This document shows, in pieces, positions 16,294 to 26,133 of a stretch of DNA of 64,000 bases. The stretch comes from Paludibacteraceae bacterium. Lineage in GTDB: Bacteria; Bacteroidota; Bacteroidia; Bacteroidales; Paludibacteraceae. Position numbers and translations under genes: made by a program. The stretch lies in the NCBI GenBank assembly GCA_017503075.1, contig JAFVTU010000003.1, positions 1 to 64,000 on the forward strand, in the 5' to 3' direction. Under the pieces are notes generated by a model. The model worked only from the letters and a program-made list of their open reading frames with translations, had not been told where the DNA came from and searched no databases. The first letter of the stretch is position 1. Each line of letters starts with the position of its first letter.

Positions 16294-19200
16294 TTAGCGA
16301 AGCAAATATTTGTGACCGTTTTGGATGATGATACCGCGATAGTTTTCATCCACTTGACGCCCCATGATATCGTACATTGGAGCGTGGATGTCCAATACTG
16401 GGTTGACGATTTGCTCTACACTTGTAGGAGTAGATTTCCAGATAGCGTATACGGTGCCTTGATAACCTACTGGCAATACGGTCAATGCAGTACCAGTAGC
16501 ATTTGCATTGTCAAACCATCCTACAAATGCATCACCATCTTTTACAGGGGTTGGGATGGTATATGGTTCGCCTACGATAGCAGAAGGCAATGTCACCTCT
16601 CGCCATTCGGTTGTTGAGCTGGTGTTGCCACCGTGTGCTTTTTGGTATGCAGGACCCCATGCCTCTGGCTTACCAGCGGTAGCGAAGTTAGCACTTGCAG
16701 GCCATGAGTTGTGTTCTGTTTGCAAGAAGAATGCTGCCACCGCATAGCGCCAAGCTGCAGTTGTGAGATCTTCAATAGTTAGAGTTGTTTGTACAGTTAT
16801 GATATAATCTCTGAGCCATGTCCACTCTGCGTTGCCCAATACTGTCTTCACCATAGTTCCGTCTAATTTACCACAGATGATACGGCATGCACATGGGTTG
16901 TTCTGATCAGTGTGTGGTTTACCCGCACCTGCTTCGGTAATCTCAGCCAAGGTGCCTAGGGTGGTCAAACCTGCTGCGGTCTTGAAGCTTGCCCACAACT
17001 CCTCTTGGGTAGGTACATTCACGGTATTACCTGGTATGGTCACTTCCTCCAATACCTTACCGCCGTTCAATACCCAAACTACTTGAGCTTTATCCCAAAT
17101 CGCATATACGGTACCGTCGTAGCCAACAGGCAGTACAGTCAGTTTGTCGCCTGAGCCAGCAGCGTTGTCATACCAGCCTTGGAAGGTCGCGCCATCTTTT
17201 ACAGGGGTAGGGATGGTGTACGCATTGCCTGTGATCTTGCTAGGCAAGGTAATCTCTTCAAGTACGGTCTTTGTGCCACCACCGTGTGCTGCTTCGTAGG
17301 TAGGTCCCCATACTGCAGCTTGACCCATGGTAGAGAAGTCCACATTGTAATCTGTATATGTGCCGCACATAAAGAATGCTGCCAAAGAGTAACGCCATTG
17401 GGTCTCCTCTTCTAGTGGCAATCCATTCTCGGTGCTAGATTTTTGTAGGTAATCGCCCAACCATTTCCAGCCTGCAGAAGCGTCTTGTAATAGGGTAGTA
17501 ATGTCCACGCTAGAGTTGGCCTTACCATTGTACAAGAAGTTTGCAACATTGCCTTTAGCTACGCTGTAGCTTGCGGTGTTGATGCTGGTTTTGTAATAGG
17601 TGTTGTAGTCATTCATGAAGGTGGTGAATAATTCTTCATTAGTAGGTACTTTGACAGAGCCATCGCTGACTAGTACCTCTTTGACTGCTTTACCACCATT
17701 GAGTTCCCATGTTACTTTGGCTTCACGCCAGATAGCATAGATAGTACCTTTGTATCCTACAGGCAGACTGCTCAGTGCAGTGCCAGTACCATTGGCGTTG
17801 TCAAACCAGCCGAGGAATACATATCCAGTCTTCTTAGGTGTAGGCAATGTGTATGCTGTACCAGTGATTTCGCGTGGGAGTGTGGTAGATACTGTTCCAC
17901 CATTGAGCATCCATTTTACATCAGCTGGTGCCTCTTCTTCCCACATTGCGTAGAGTGTACCTTGCCATCCAGCAGGGATAGTGGTCAGTGCAGTGCCAGT
18001 ACCATTGGCGTTGTCAAACCAGCCAAGGAATACATATCCTTCTTTGATAGGAGTAGGCAGGGTGTAGGTACTAGTAACCTTGTATGGCAATGCAGCACTT
18101 GTACCCATTGCTATTTGATAAGCAGGTCCCCATTTCTCTGGTTTGCCGGCGTCGCTGAAGTTGGCAGTAGCCACTTTTTGGTTGTCAGTTACGGTACCAT
18201 CGTTGCAATTGAAGAATGCGTGTACATGCCAGCGCCAAGCACTCTCGCCGCTGATTGAACCTGCTATGGTGAGGATATAATCGCCCAACCACTTGTAGTC
18301 AGACTTCTCATTGGTCATGATGTCTTCCATGTAAGCTGAAGCGAAGGTAGCCACATTCTCTATTGGTTGATCAGCACGATTGATATTGTAGTAGCTCAAG
18401 TAGTAGGATTTAAATTGCTCCCACAACTCATCGTTAGAAGGTACTGTACCGCCTGGTACATAACCGCCATTGAGTTCCCACTCGATATCAGGATCTGCAG
18501 GAGCCACATTAGGCTCTGTACCAGCACCCTTCTCCATGAAAATCTCTGGGTAGATGGTCTTGTCAGCAGTCACAGTTACGGTTTGTACTACATCCTTATA
18601 TCCATTTGCGTGTACATATAGGGTATATTTACCAGGAGCCAAGTTCTCGAACATAAACACACCATTGTAGTTGTGGTCAGTGGTGTAGTAGTCTTGGTTT
18701 TTGAGCATACGTTTTACATATGGGTAGCAGTTGCATTTGATTACTTCCTCTTTGTCATTGCGCAAAACGATCTTAGCGCCGTTGATAGGTTTGTAGATGT
18801 CATTAGATGAAGAGTGAGGAATATAGTGTTTGTGGCTAAATTGTTCGGTTTTAGAGCGAACATATCCCATGATGTAACCTACTTTTTCGCCAGCTTTGCC
18901 GTAGTAGTCCATGATACCGCGGAAGTAGCGCACACCCTCTTGGCGGCACCAGTCAGGGTTGAGCGCGCGGTGACGTGCTGGACTATAGGTGTGAAAATAA
19001 CCCTCTGACAAGTATCCTGGGATATTGTGCTTCAATGCGCCCAAATAGCCATAGGTAGAACTTGTGTCATAGAATGACAAGTCACCTACGATACGAGGAT
19101 TGCTTGGAGAGTACGAAGTGGTAAACTCTGGACCACCACTAGTTTTATTCTTAGGTGTGGTGTAGAATATCTCATACAAGCGAGCCATGGCTTTTTTGGA

Positions 19201-19647
19201 CATCGCATCACTCTTTGCTACTTTTGGGCTACCGGTGTAACCACGATAGAGGATAACTGGGTAGTTGGCAAATGAGCCAGTCGAACCATCAGGTCCTGCA
19301 TTAGAGTGGATGGAGATATAGTAGTCTGCACCATAGTTGGTTGCCTCTGTACAGATGGTAGAGAGGGCTTTGTTCCATTGGTTGGTACCACTACCGCCAG
19401 ATGCGCGGCGCGATAATTTCACACTGAATCCTGCACCTAGTAGCTTGTTTTCTAGTTCAAAAGCTTTCCATAGGTTGGTATTAGACTCGAAGAAGCCGAG
19501 GGTGTCACCAGCTGCGTAGTTGATGGTTGCCATGGGTCGGCAGTTTGGTCCCCAACTTCCGTGACCAGGATTGACATATACTTTGGTTGCGCTAGCGGTC
19601 ATTGCCAAGCAGCACAATGCAAATATGGATAAAAATATTCGTTTCAT
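16294..19647 (-). CDS. Exported N-acetylmuramoyl-L-alanine amidase 1 with interrupted InlB-type repeats
   Basis: 1117 residues. Signal peptide 1-20. Amidase_3 domain about 22-245 with zinc ligands His29 (NPGHG), Glu54 (FFESN) and His114 (SIHSN), and probable catalytic Glu215 (LSEGYF); it should cleave the amide between MurNAc and the peptide stem. Next comes a carboxypeptidase-regulatory-like beta domain (about 255-385). Then five Listeria-Bacteroides (InlB B) repeats follow, each ending FLGWFDN...YAIW or similar. Several carry an insert of ~110-130 residues after the first strand (W.WL.DYI and WRY..AAFF motifs). The tail YDIMGRQV...NGHKYLLR is T9SS-like. It follows a propeller gene by 31 bp. 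Confidence 0.88.
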   Translation of the reverse strand: MKRIFLSIFALCCLAMTASATKVYVNPGHGSWGPNCRPMATINYAAGDTLGFFESNTNLWKAFELENKLLGAGFSVKLSRRASGGSGTNQWNKALSTICTEATNYGADYYISIHSNAGPDGSTGSFANYPVILYRGYTGSPKVAKSDAMSKKAMARLYEIFYTTPKNKTSGGPEFTTSYSPSNPRIVGDLSFYDTSSTYGYLGALKHNIPGYLSEGYFHTYSPARHRALNPDWCRQEGVRYFRGIMDYYGKAGEKVGYIMGYVRSKTEQFSHKHYIPHSSSNDIYKPINGAKIVLRNDKEEVIKCNCYPYVKRMLKNQDYYTTDHNYNGVFMFENLAPGKYTLYVHANGYKDVVQTVTVTADKTIYPEIFMEKGAGTEPNVAPADPDIEWELNGGYVPGGTVPSNDELWEQFKSYYLSYYNINRADQPIENVATFASAYMEDIMTNEKSDYKWLGDYILTIAGSISGESAWRWHVHAFFNCNDGTVTDNQKVATANFSDAGKPEKWGPAYQIAMGTSAALPYKVTSTYTLPTPIKEGYVFLGWFDNANGTGTALTTIPAGWQGTLYAMWEEEAPADVKWMLNGGTVSTTLPREITGTAYTLPTPKKTGYVFLGWFDNANGTGTALSSLPVGYKGTIYAIWREAKVTWELNGGKAVKEVLVSDGSVKVPTNEELFTTFMNDYNTYYKTSINTASYSVAKGNVANFLYNGKANSSVDITTLLQDASAGWKWLGDYLQKSSTENGLPLEEETQWRYSLAAFFMCGTYTDYNVDFSTMGQAAVWGPTYEAAHGGGTKTVLEEITLPSKITGNAYTIPTPVKDGATFQGWYDNAAGSGDKLTVLPVGYDGTVYAIWDKAQVVWVLNGGKVLEEVTIPGNTVNVPTQEELWASFKTAAGLTTLGTLAEITEAGAGKPHTDQNNPCACRIICGKLDGTMVKTVLGNAEWTWLRDYIITVQTTLTIEDLTTAAWRYAVAAFFLQTEHNSWPASANFATAGKPEAWGPAYQKAHGGNTSSTTEWREVTLPSAIVGEPYTIPTPVKDGDAFVGWFDNANATGTALTVLPVGYQGTVYAIWKSTPTSVEQIVNPVLDIHAPMYDIMGRQVDENYRGIIIQNGHKYLLR

Positions 19648-19678
19648 AATTCTTTACCTTTTAACTTTAAATTCTCTA

Positions 19679-20518
19679 CTATCTCACTTGCATTACAAAT
19701 ACTTCTCCACCTGCGTTAGAGAATGCGATTTGACCTTTAGCAGCATATGGATAGATAGCCATTTGCTCTTTGTTAACTAGGATTTGGTGTTTACCGTCCA
19801 GGGTGTATGCTACGATAGCCGATGCGGTCAAGTATTGACCATCATCTTCGTCAGCCATAGCGATAATGGTGTTGTTGTCATACCATTGTGGGGCGCGGCA
19901 GTCCAATGCGATAAAGCGTACATTCTTGCCTTGCATGTCGCATACATAGCAACCAATGCCAGATACATAGTACAAAATCATTGTGCCATCGGGTGAGATG
20001 CTAGCCCAGTTGTAGGCATGCTCTGCGCCGTTAGGTGTGATGACGATTTGCTTGCCATTGCGTGTGAGTACCATATGTAGGTCCTCGTTGATAGCCACGC
20101 TGTAGTTGGCGGTTTTGTCCACGAGGTTACTCATGTCGCGTTGTGCTTTGGCTTGCATTTGGCGTTGATTGGCCTTAAGGTTGTGCTTGAAGATGTCATG
20201 ACGAACCAATTTGTCATCACCGATAGCCATTTCGCGATATACGATGTTCTGACCATCTTTGCTGATTTGTACTGCCCAACCAGCACCCATAGCTTCGCTG
20301 ATGGTTTCCAATTGTTTGCTAGCTAGCTCATAGCGAACTAGACCGCTGTTGCCATCATCGGTGAGCAATAGGTAGTCGCCTACTGGGCTAAATCCAGCTA
20401 CTTTCCATTCCGTACCCTTTGGGGTCGCAATTTTTTGCGTAGATACTATCTCTAGAATCTGCGCGCTTGCCAGCATGCTCAATGCACATGCTGCTACAAG
20501 AAGAAATGTTTTTTTCAT
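19679..20518 (-). CDS. Exported beta-propeller (PD40/TolB-like) partner of amidase 1
   Basis: 279 residues from the ATG at 20518 (MKKTFLLVAACALSMLASA signal peptide); the upstream in-frame stretch lacks signal features and crosses the leader hairpin. The body has WD40/TolB-like blades such as SPVGDYLLLTDD, ISKDGQNIVY, ISPDGTMILYYVS and APQWYDNNTIIAM. It probably binds a partner or glycan rather than acting as an enzyme. Similar genes precede amidases 2 and 3, so the pair is a conserved unit. Which ligand it binds is not shown. Confidence 0.85.
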   Translation of the reverse strand: MKKTFLLVAACALSMLASAQILEIVSTQKIATPKGTEWKVAGFSPVGDYLLLTDDGNSGLVRYELASKQLETISEAMGAGWAVQISKDGQNIVYREMAIGDDKLVRHDIFKHNLKANQRQMQAKAQRDMSNLVDKTANYSVAINEDLHMVLTRNGKQIVITPNGAEHAYNWASISPDGTMILYYVSGIGCYVCDMQGKNVRFIALDCRAPQWYDNNTIIAMADEDDGQYLTASAIVAYTLDGKHQILVNKEQMAIYPYAAKGQIAFSNAGGEVFVMQVR

Positions 20519-20599
20519 ACAGTTATTTATTAGTTTGTTAAGTATATCTAGTCTTTGTGTCGTTGCATACGAAACGACCAAGGCACACTATTCAACCTG

Positions 20600-20607
20600 C
20601 AAAATTA
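20600..20607 (-). promoter_or_regulatory. Promoter -7 box of the propeller 1-amidase 1 operon
   Basis: TAATTTTG followed by CAGG on the minus strand; leader of about 80 nt with a hairpin at 20559-20578. Confidence 0.65.
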
Positions 20608-20699
20608 CATCTTTTTTTTGAAACCAACAAACGATTGCATTAAAATATGTTGCAGAACATAAAAAAACGGGTATGACTTCTGTGAAATACCTGATTTTA

Positions 20700-20741
20700 G
20701 AGTAGAGTGGAGTAGAGGTGGAGTAGAGGTGGAGTAGAGTG
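20700..20741. repeat. GTAG-family array (GAGTAG type), 4 units
   Basis: Units GAGTAGAGTG, GAGTAGAGGTG, GAGTAGAGGTG, GAGTAGAGTG, between the terminator of amidase 2 and the next promoter. Confidence 0.9.
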
Positions 20742-20758
20742 TAAAGGGGAATAGTAAA

Positions 20759-20790
20759 AACAATCCACCAGATTTCTCTGATGGATTGTT
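20759..20790 (-). terminator. Terminator after amidase 2
   Basis: Stem AACAATCCAYCAG with CTGRTGGATTGTT, short loop, then TTTTT on the minus strand, 29 bp beyond the stop at 20819. Confidence 0.85.
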
Positions 20791-20813
20791 AATGCCTTTA
20801 TCCTTTAGCTTGA

Positions 20814-20825
20814 TCGCCTTAGCGA
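20814..20825. repeat. Mini-hairpin TCGC-CTTA-GCGA at the amidase 2 stop
   Basis: The loop contains the stop codon (TAA on the minus strand, 20819-20821). Confidence 0.6.
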
Positions 20826-23800
20826 AGCAAGTATTTATGTCCGTTTTGGATAATGATACCGCGATAGCTTTCATCTACTTGTCGACCCATAATGTCGTAC
20901 ATTGGAGCATAGATGTCTAATGCAGGACGCACTTCTTCTACGCCAGTAGCAGTACCCATTGACTTCCAGATTGCATATACAGTACCATCGTATCCAACTG
21001 GCAATACGGTGAGTGCTGTACCTAGACCATCGTTGTTGTCATACCATCCAATGAATGTATCGTTCTCCTTGGTAGGAGTAGGGATCAGGTAGTCTGAACC
21101 TACGATGCTGGTTGGTAAGGTAATAGGACCACCTGGGGTGGTAGTAGCGCCATGTGCTTTCTTGTATGCGTCAGCCCATGCTTCAGGTTTACCAGCAGTA
21201 GAGAAATCAGCTGAACCAGGGTAGCCCTTGTGTTGCGATTGCAAGAAGAAGGACGCGGTTGCATAGCGCCAGAATACTGCTTGATTAGAAACGCTATCGG
21301 TGTATAGTTCGGCTACGGTGCGCTGTACACCTGCACCAGTGAAGTTGTCTGGAATAGGGTTGCCCTTTTGTGCGTTTTGTACGCTTGCAATATAATCGCG
21401 CAGCCATGCCCATTCTGCATTGCCGAACACTTGTTCAACATTAGCTTGTATGAAGTAGCTGTTGCCACAGAAGGTGGTGTATGGATCTGCCAATGCTCTT
21501 AGTTCGGCCAATGTGCCAAGTGCCTCCATATCTCCGTCAATCGAAGCAGCAGTTTTGAACTTCGCCCAAATCTCTTCCTCGGTAGGAACGGTGACATCGG
21601 TGGATACTTCCTCGCCCAAGACTTGTCCACCGTTGAGCACCCAAGTCACTTTAGCCTCACGCCAGATGGCGTATAGTGTACCCTTGTAACCTACTGGTAA
21701 TACGGTCATAAAGTCGCCTGTGCCATCGGCTTTGGTGTTCCAGCCTAGGAATACATAGCCCAACTTGCTAGGAGTAGGGGTTGTATATTCTGCTGTGATG
21801 GTAGATGGTAATTGCTCATAGATATTACCTCCATTGAGTACCCATACTACATCAGAATCCACTACATTGTCGCTCCATATTGCATATACAGTGCCGTAGT
21901 AGTTGACTGGTAATTTCACCAACGCAGTACCTGCGCCCTCTGGGTTGTCATACCATCCGATGAAGGTTACGCCATCTCGTACAGGAGTAGGGATGGTGTA
22001 CTCGCTGGTTATTCTAGTAGGCAATTGTACTTCCTGTGTGGTGGTTGTGCTGCCGCCTGTGCCACCGTTGGCTTTTTGGTATGCAGGTCCCCATGCCTCT
22101 GGCTTACCAGCGGTAGCGAAGTTAGCACTTGCAGGCCATGCGCTGTGCTCTGATTGCAAGAAGAATGCTGCCACGGCATAGCGCCAAGCTGCATTTGATG
22201 CTACATCATCTACGGTTAGAGTTGTTTGTACAGTTATGATATAATCTCGGAGCCATGTCCACTCAGCTTTCTCGAATACAGAAACAAGTATTGCGTTGGT
22301 CAATTTCGCACATATGATACGGCATGCACATTGATTATTACCATCTGTATGTGGTTTACCCGCACCTGCTTCGGTAATCTCAGCCAAGGTGCCTAGGGTG
22401 GTCAGTCCTGCTGCGGTCTTGAAGCTTGCCCACAACTCCTCTTGAGTAGGTACTTTCACTGTGTTATCAGGTACGGTTACTTCTTCCAGTACCTTACCGC
22501 CGTTCAATACCCAAGTCACGATGGCTTCTACCCATACGGCATATACGGTACCTTTGTATCCCGCTGGCAATACGGTCAACTTATTGCCTGTACCAGCAGC
22601 GTTGTCATACCATCCGATGAAGGCGTATCCATCGCGTGTTGGGGTAGGGATAGTGTAGTCTTCGGTAATCTTGATTGGCAGTGTGCTGTTTACTTTACCG
22701 CCATTGAGTACCCAGTTGACATCTATATCGCCTGCGGTCATCCAAATGGCGTAAACGGTGCCTTTGTATCCTACTGGCAGGCTTACCAATGCTTCTCCTG
22801 TACCCTCGGCATTGTTGTACCACCCCTTGAAGATGTGACCATCTTTGGTTGGGGTAGGCAATGCGTATGTTGCGGTGATGAATTGTGGTAATGTCACGCC
22901 TGCACCATATTTGGCTTGGTATGCAGGTCCCCATGACTCTGGTTTACCAACTTCAGTAAAGTCAGCTGTAGCCACTTTCTGATCGCCTTGGATAGTACCG
23001 TCGTTGCAGTTGAAGAAGCAGTGTACATGCCAGCGCCATTTTGTCTCATCATTTTCGAGTTCCACACCTAGACCGAGAGCTGCGGTAGCGATATAGTCGC
23101 CTAGCCACTTGTACTCTGACTTGCTATTGGTCATAATGTCTTGCATTTGTGCGTTGGCGAAGGTGGCCACTGCGGTGATAGGTTGGTCAGCGCGGCTGAG
23201 GCCATAATACTTGTTGTAGTATGGCTTAAAGGCGTTCCAAAGTGAGTCGTTGGTAGGTACTTTTACGGCTTCTGCCACTTTACCTCCGTTGAGTTCCCAT
23301 ATTACATCTGGGTCTTTCAATGTCCAGATGGCATAGAGTGTGCCTTTGTAGTTGGCAGGTATGGTGGTGAGTGCGGTACCAGTACCGGCATTGTTGTTAA
23401 ACCAACCTACGAACTTATATCCCTCTTTGATAGGAGTAGGCAGTGTGTAGGTGCTTGTCACTTCGGTAGGTAATTCTGCGCTAGTTCCGTGTGCAACGCG
23501 GTATGCGTCTCCCCATGCAGCTGGTTTACCTGCTGTAGAGAAGTCAGCGGCAGCTGCTTTTTGGTTGCCAGTTATTTGTCCGTTGTTGCAGTTGAAGAAT
23601 GCGTGTACATTCCAGCGCCAGCCACTCTCATCGCTGATAGAGCCAGCTACTGACAGGATATAGTCGCCTAACCATTTGTACTCTGACTTGCTGTTGGTCA
23701 TGATGTCTTGCATCTTCGCGTTGGCGAAGGTAGCCACTGCGGTGATGTCTTGTGTAGCGCGGCTGAGACCATAATAGGTATTGTAGTATGGCATGAACGC

Positions 23801-25009
23801 TGCCCACAATTCTGCGTTGGTAGGTACGCTGCCACCAGGTACAATACCGCCATTGAGTTCCCAAATGATATCAGGGTCTTTGACGCTAGTGTTAGGTTGT
23901 GTACCTTGACCGCTGGTCATAAACACATTGGTATAGGTAGTCTCGTCAGCGGTTACGGTCAATTCTTGTACATAATCTTTGTATCCGCTAGCGTGTACAT
24001 AGATGGTATATTTGCCTGGTTTCAAATTCTCGAAGACGAATACACCATTGTAGTTGCCGTCGGTGGTGTAGTAGTCTTGGTTGGTTTTCATGCGTTTTAC
24101 ATATGGATAGCAGTTGGTCTTGATGACATTGTTATCCGCATCGCGCAACACGATTTTTGCTCCGTTGATAGGAGCATACTTGTCGTTGCCTGCGCTACCT
24201 GAGCTCTTGTAGTATGTTTGGTTGAGACTCTTCTCTTTGGTACGCACTGCACCCATGATATAACCTACGCTCTCTTTGCCAAATCCGAAGTAGTCTTGTA
24301 TTCCGCGGAAGTAGCGTACACCTTCTTGGCAACACCAGTCGGGGTTTAATGCACGGTGACGAGCAGGTTGGTATGTGTGGAAATAGCCCTCTGATAATGT
24401 TCCGGGGCGACTATGACGCAATACACCATAATCCCAGCCGTTCATACTCAGACCACCTCTGATATTCATATTGTCTAGTGAGTAGTGGCTATTGTACTCA
24501 AAACCAGCAGTGTTGATTTTGAACATGCGCTTCCATATGGCTTTCTCGAATGGGATAGAGCCAGAGTTGGTTGCGCTGTTGTTGTATCCGCGGTGAATGA
24601 GGAGAAGGTAGTTGGTAGTAGTACCTTCGGTAGCGGCATTGGAGTGGATAGAGATAAAGTAACCGCCCCAGTTCGCAGCCTCGGTCGCGATGGTTGATAG
24701 TGGTTTGTTGTAAGTACCATTTTGCGAACCACCATTTTTGGTACGCGACATCTTGATGCTATATTTGCCAGTACCGCTCAATTTCTTTTGCAAGTACAGA
24801 CTCTTCCACAGGTTGGTGTTGGACTCATAGAAGCCCAATGTGTCAGGCAATCCATTGGATTTCAATGGATATGCGATGGTACCCATAGGACGGCTATCGC
24901 CAGTGAATGAGCCGTGACCAGGGTTGATGTATATCTTTTGTGCACTGAAAGCACACATTGCTACGCATACTAGCGCTACAAAGAGTGATAAATATCGTTT
25001 CATAGCCAA
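20819..25009 (-). CDS. Exported N-acetylmuramoyl-L-alanine amidase 2, longest interrupted-repeat form
   Basis: 1396 residues. Signal peptide about 1-22, Amidase_3 domain with INPGHGS, FYESNTN, FISIHSNAA and LSEGYFHTY intact, a regulatory-like beta domain, then about seven InlB B-type repeats. Four or more of these contain the ~110-150-residue helical insert (YKWLGDYI, WRWNVHAFFNC, or WTWLRDYI, WRYAVAAFFLQ). The tail YDIMGRQVDESYRG...HKYLLR matches amidases 1 and 3. Starts 3 bp after the propeller 2 stop. Blocks of the coding DNA are nearly identical to amidase 1 (for example 22354-22440 with 16917-17002), which indicates recent recombination. Confidence 0.88.
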   Translation of the reverse strand: MAMKRYLSLFVALVCVAMCAFSAQKIYINPGHGSFTGDSRPMGTIAYPLKSNGLPDTLGFYESNTNLWKSLYLQKKLSGTGKYSIKMSRTKNGGSQNGTYNKPLSTIATEAANWGGYFISIHSNAATEGTTTNYLLLIHRGYNNSATNSGSIPFEKAIWKRMFKINTAGFEYNSHYSLDNMNIRGGLSMNGWDYGVLRHSRPGTLSEGYFHTYQPARHRALNPDWCCQEGVRYFRGIQDYFGFGKESVGYIMGAVRTKEKSLNQTYYKSSGSAGNDKYAPINGAKIVLRDADNNVIKTNCYPYVKRMKTNQDYYTTDGNYNGVFVFENLKPGKYTIYVHASGYKDYVQELTVTADETTYTNVFMTSGQGTQPNTSVKDPDIIWELNGGIVPGGSVPTNAELWAAFMPYYNTYYGLSRATQDITAVATFANAKMQDIMTNSKSEYKWLGDYILSVAGSISDESGWRWNVHAFFNCNNGQITGNQKAAAADFSTAGKPAAWGDAYRVAHGTSAELPTEVTSTYTLPTPIKEGYKFVGWFNNNAGTGTALTTIPANYKGTLYAIWTLKDPDVIWELNGGKVAEAVKVPTNDSLWNAFKPYYNKYYGLSRADQPITAVATFANAQMQDIMTNSKSEYKWLGDYIATAALGLGVELENDETKWRWHVHCFFNCNDGTIQGDQKVATADFTEVGKPESWGPAYQAKYGAGVTLPQFITATYALPTPTKDGHIFKGWYNNAEGTGEALVSLPVGYKGTVYAIWMTAGDIDVNWVLNGGKVNSTLPIKITEDYTIPTPTRDGYAFIGWYDNAAGTGNKLTVLPAGYKGTVYAVWVEAIVTWVLNGGKVLEEVTVPDNTVKVPTQEELWASFKTAAGLTTLGTLAEITEAGAGKPHTDGNNQCACRIICAKLTNAILVSVFEKAEWTWLRDYIITVQTTLTVDDVASNAAWRYAVAAFFLQSEHSAWPASANFATAGKPEAWGPAYQKANGGTGGSTTTTQEVQLPTRITSEYTIPTPVRDGVTFIGWYDNPEGAGTALVKLPVNYYGTVYAIWSDNVVDSDVVWVLNGGNIYEQLPSTITAEYTTPTPSKLGYVFLGWNTKADGTGDFMTVLPVGYKGTLYAIWREAKVTWVLNGGQVLGEEVSTDVTVPTEEEIWAKFKTAASIDGDMEALGTLAELRALADPYTTFCGNSYFIQANVEQVFGNAEWAWLRDYIASVQNAQKGNPIPDNFTGAGVQRTVAELYTDSVSNQAVFWRYATASFFLQSQHKGYPGSADFSTAGKPEAWADAYKKAHGATTTPGGPITLPTSIVGSDYLIPTPTKENDTFIGWYDNNDGLGTALTVLPVGYDGTVYAIWKSMGTATGVEEVRPALDIYAPMYDIMGRQVDESYRGIIIQNGHKYLLR

Positions 25010-25012
25010 AGA

Positions 25013-25849
25013 TTATTTTACATTCATGATATATGCTTTTCCATCCAAAGTTGAGAATGCTATTTTACCTTCTGTAGCAAACGGATACATGGCAATCATA
25101 TCTGGTCCGGTCAGTATTTGGTACTTGCCATCTAGTGTGTAAGCCACGATGCGTGAAGACAATGTGAAGTGGTCATCGTCGATGTCGTACATACCTATCA
25201 GAGTATTGTTGTCATACCATTGTGGAGCGCGGCAGTCGAAACCGATGAATTGGCTATTTTTGCCATTGAGGTCGCATACATAGCATCCCAGTTCGCTCAC
25301 GTAGTAGCAGATTTTGCTCTTGTCTGGTGAGAGCGATTGCCAGATGTAGGTGTATTCTTCGCCTTGTGGAGCGATATGAATTTTCTTGCCATTTCTCATT
25401 AAGTATATTTGGCAGTCTTCGTTGATGACGCTCAGGTTGTCTTCTGCGAATCGCAGGTTGGTGAGTAGGTCTTGCTTCTCAGCGACCATTTGTGTGGTGC
25501 CTTGTGCCAAGTTTACGCGATGCACATTGTGGCTGATGCTGCGGTCGGCTTCGATGACCATCTCGCTGAATGCTAGCTCGTTGCCGTCGCGGCTGATTTG
25601 TACATTAAAACCTGCTGCGGGTGCTTGGCTGATGAGGGTCATCTTCTTGCTTGCCAAGTCGTAGCGATGTAGTCCATTCTCACCGCCATCAGTGATCAAT
25701 ACATAGTCACCTTTGGGGCTGATACCTGCCACGCGTGCATCGGGATGCGATGCGGTGGACAGTTTCTCCACAGATACTACTTCCAGAATCTGTGCACTTG
25801 CCAGCATGCTCATTACGCATGCGGTAAGTAGTAGAAATGTTTTTTTCAT
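25013..25849 (-). CDS. Exported beta-propeller partner of amidase 2
   Basis: 278 residues, signal peptide MKKTFLLLTACVMSMLASA, then TolB/PD40-like blades (ISPKGDYVLITDGG, ISRDGNELAFSE, LSPDKSKICYYVSELGCYVCDLNG, RAPQWYDNNTLIGM). Closely related to the products of 19679-20518 and 43696-44529. It is 3 bp upstream of amidase 2. Its leader runs straight into a long GAGTAG array with no promoter box between, so transcription probably enters from upstream. Confidence 0.85.
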   Translation of the reverse strand: MKKTFLLLTACVMSMLASAQILEVVSVEKLSTASHPDARVAGISPKGDYVLITDGGENGLHRYDLASKKMTLISQAPAAGFNVQISRDGNELAFSEMVIEADRSISHNVHRVNLAQGTTQMVAEKQDLLTNLRFAEDNLSVINEDCQIYLMRNGKKIHIAPQGEEYTYIWQSLSPDKSKICYYVSELGCYVCDLNGKNSQFIGFDCRAPQWYDNNTLIGMYDIDDDHFTLSSRIVAYTLDGKYQILTGPDMIAMYPFATEGKIAFSTLDGKAYIMNVK

Positions 25850-25887
25850 GATGTTGTTATTTGTTTTGTTGTTAGTATGTTATTTAG

Positions 25888-26130
25888 TGGTTGAGTAGAG
25901 TTGAGTAGAGTTGAGTAGTGGTTGAGTAGTGGTTGAGTAGAGGTTGAGTAGAGGTGGAGTAGAGGTGAGTAGTGGTTGAGTAGAGGTTGAGTAGTGGTTG
26001 AGTAGTGGTTGAGTAGTGGTTGAGTAGTGGTTGAGTAGAGGTGGAGTAGAGGTTGAGTAGTGGTTGAGTAGTGGTTGAGTAGAGTGGAGTAGTGGTTGAG
26101 TAGTGGTTGAGTAGAGGTGGAGTAATGGTG
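25888..26130. repeat. GTAG-family array (GAGTAG type), about 22 units; left arm of the S23 unit at 26.1 kb
   Basis: Mostly 11-bp units (GGTTGAGTAGT, GAGTAGAGGTG) with a few 10-bp units. Directly downstream of the S23 gene on its coding strand and inverted relative to the array at 26530-26583. It also forms the leader of the propeller 2 gene. Confidence 0.95.
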
Positions 26131-26133
26131 GAT

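Larger units (their letters stand above)
20519..20818. other. Promoter, leader hairpin, array and terminator between amidase 2 and propeller 1
   Basis: Contains, on the minus strand, the terminator of amidase 2 (20759-20790), a GAGTAG array (20700-20741), the -7 box TAATTTTG (20600-20607) and a leader hairpin GTCGTT-TCGTATGC-AACGAC (20559-20578). No gene seen. Confidence 0.75.

Noticed and set aside
25888..26130. CRISPR array
   Set aside because: Repeats are 10-11 bp with no unique spacers of 25-40 bp, and no cas gene is present.
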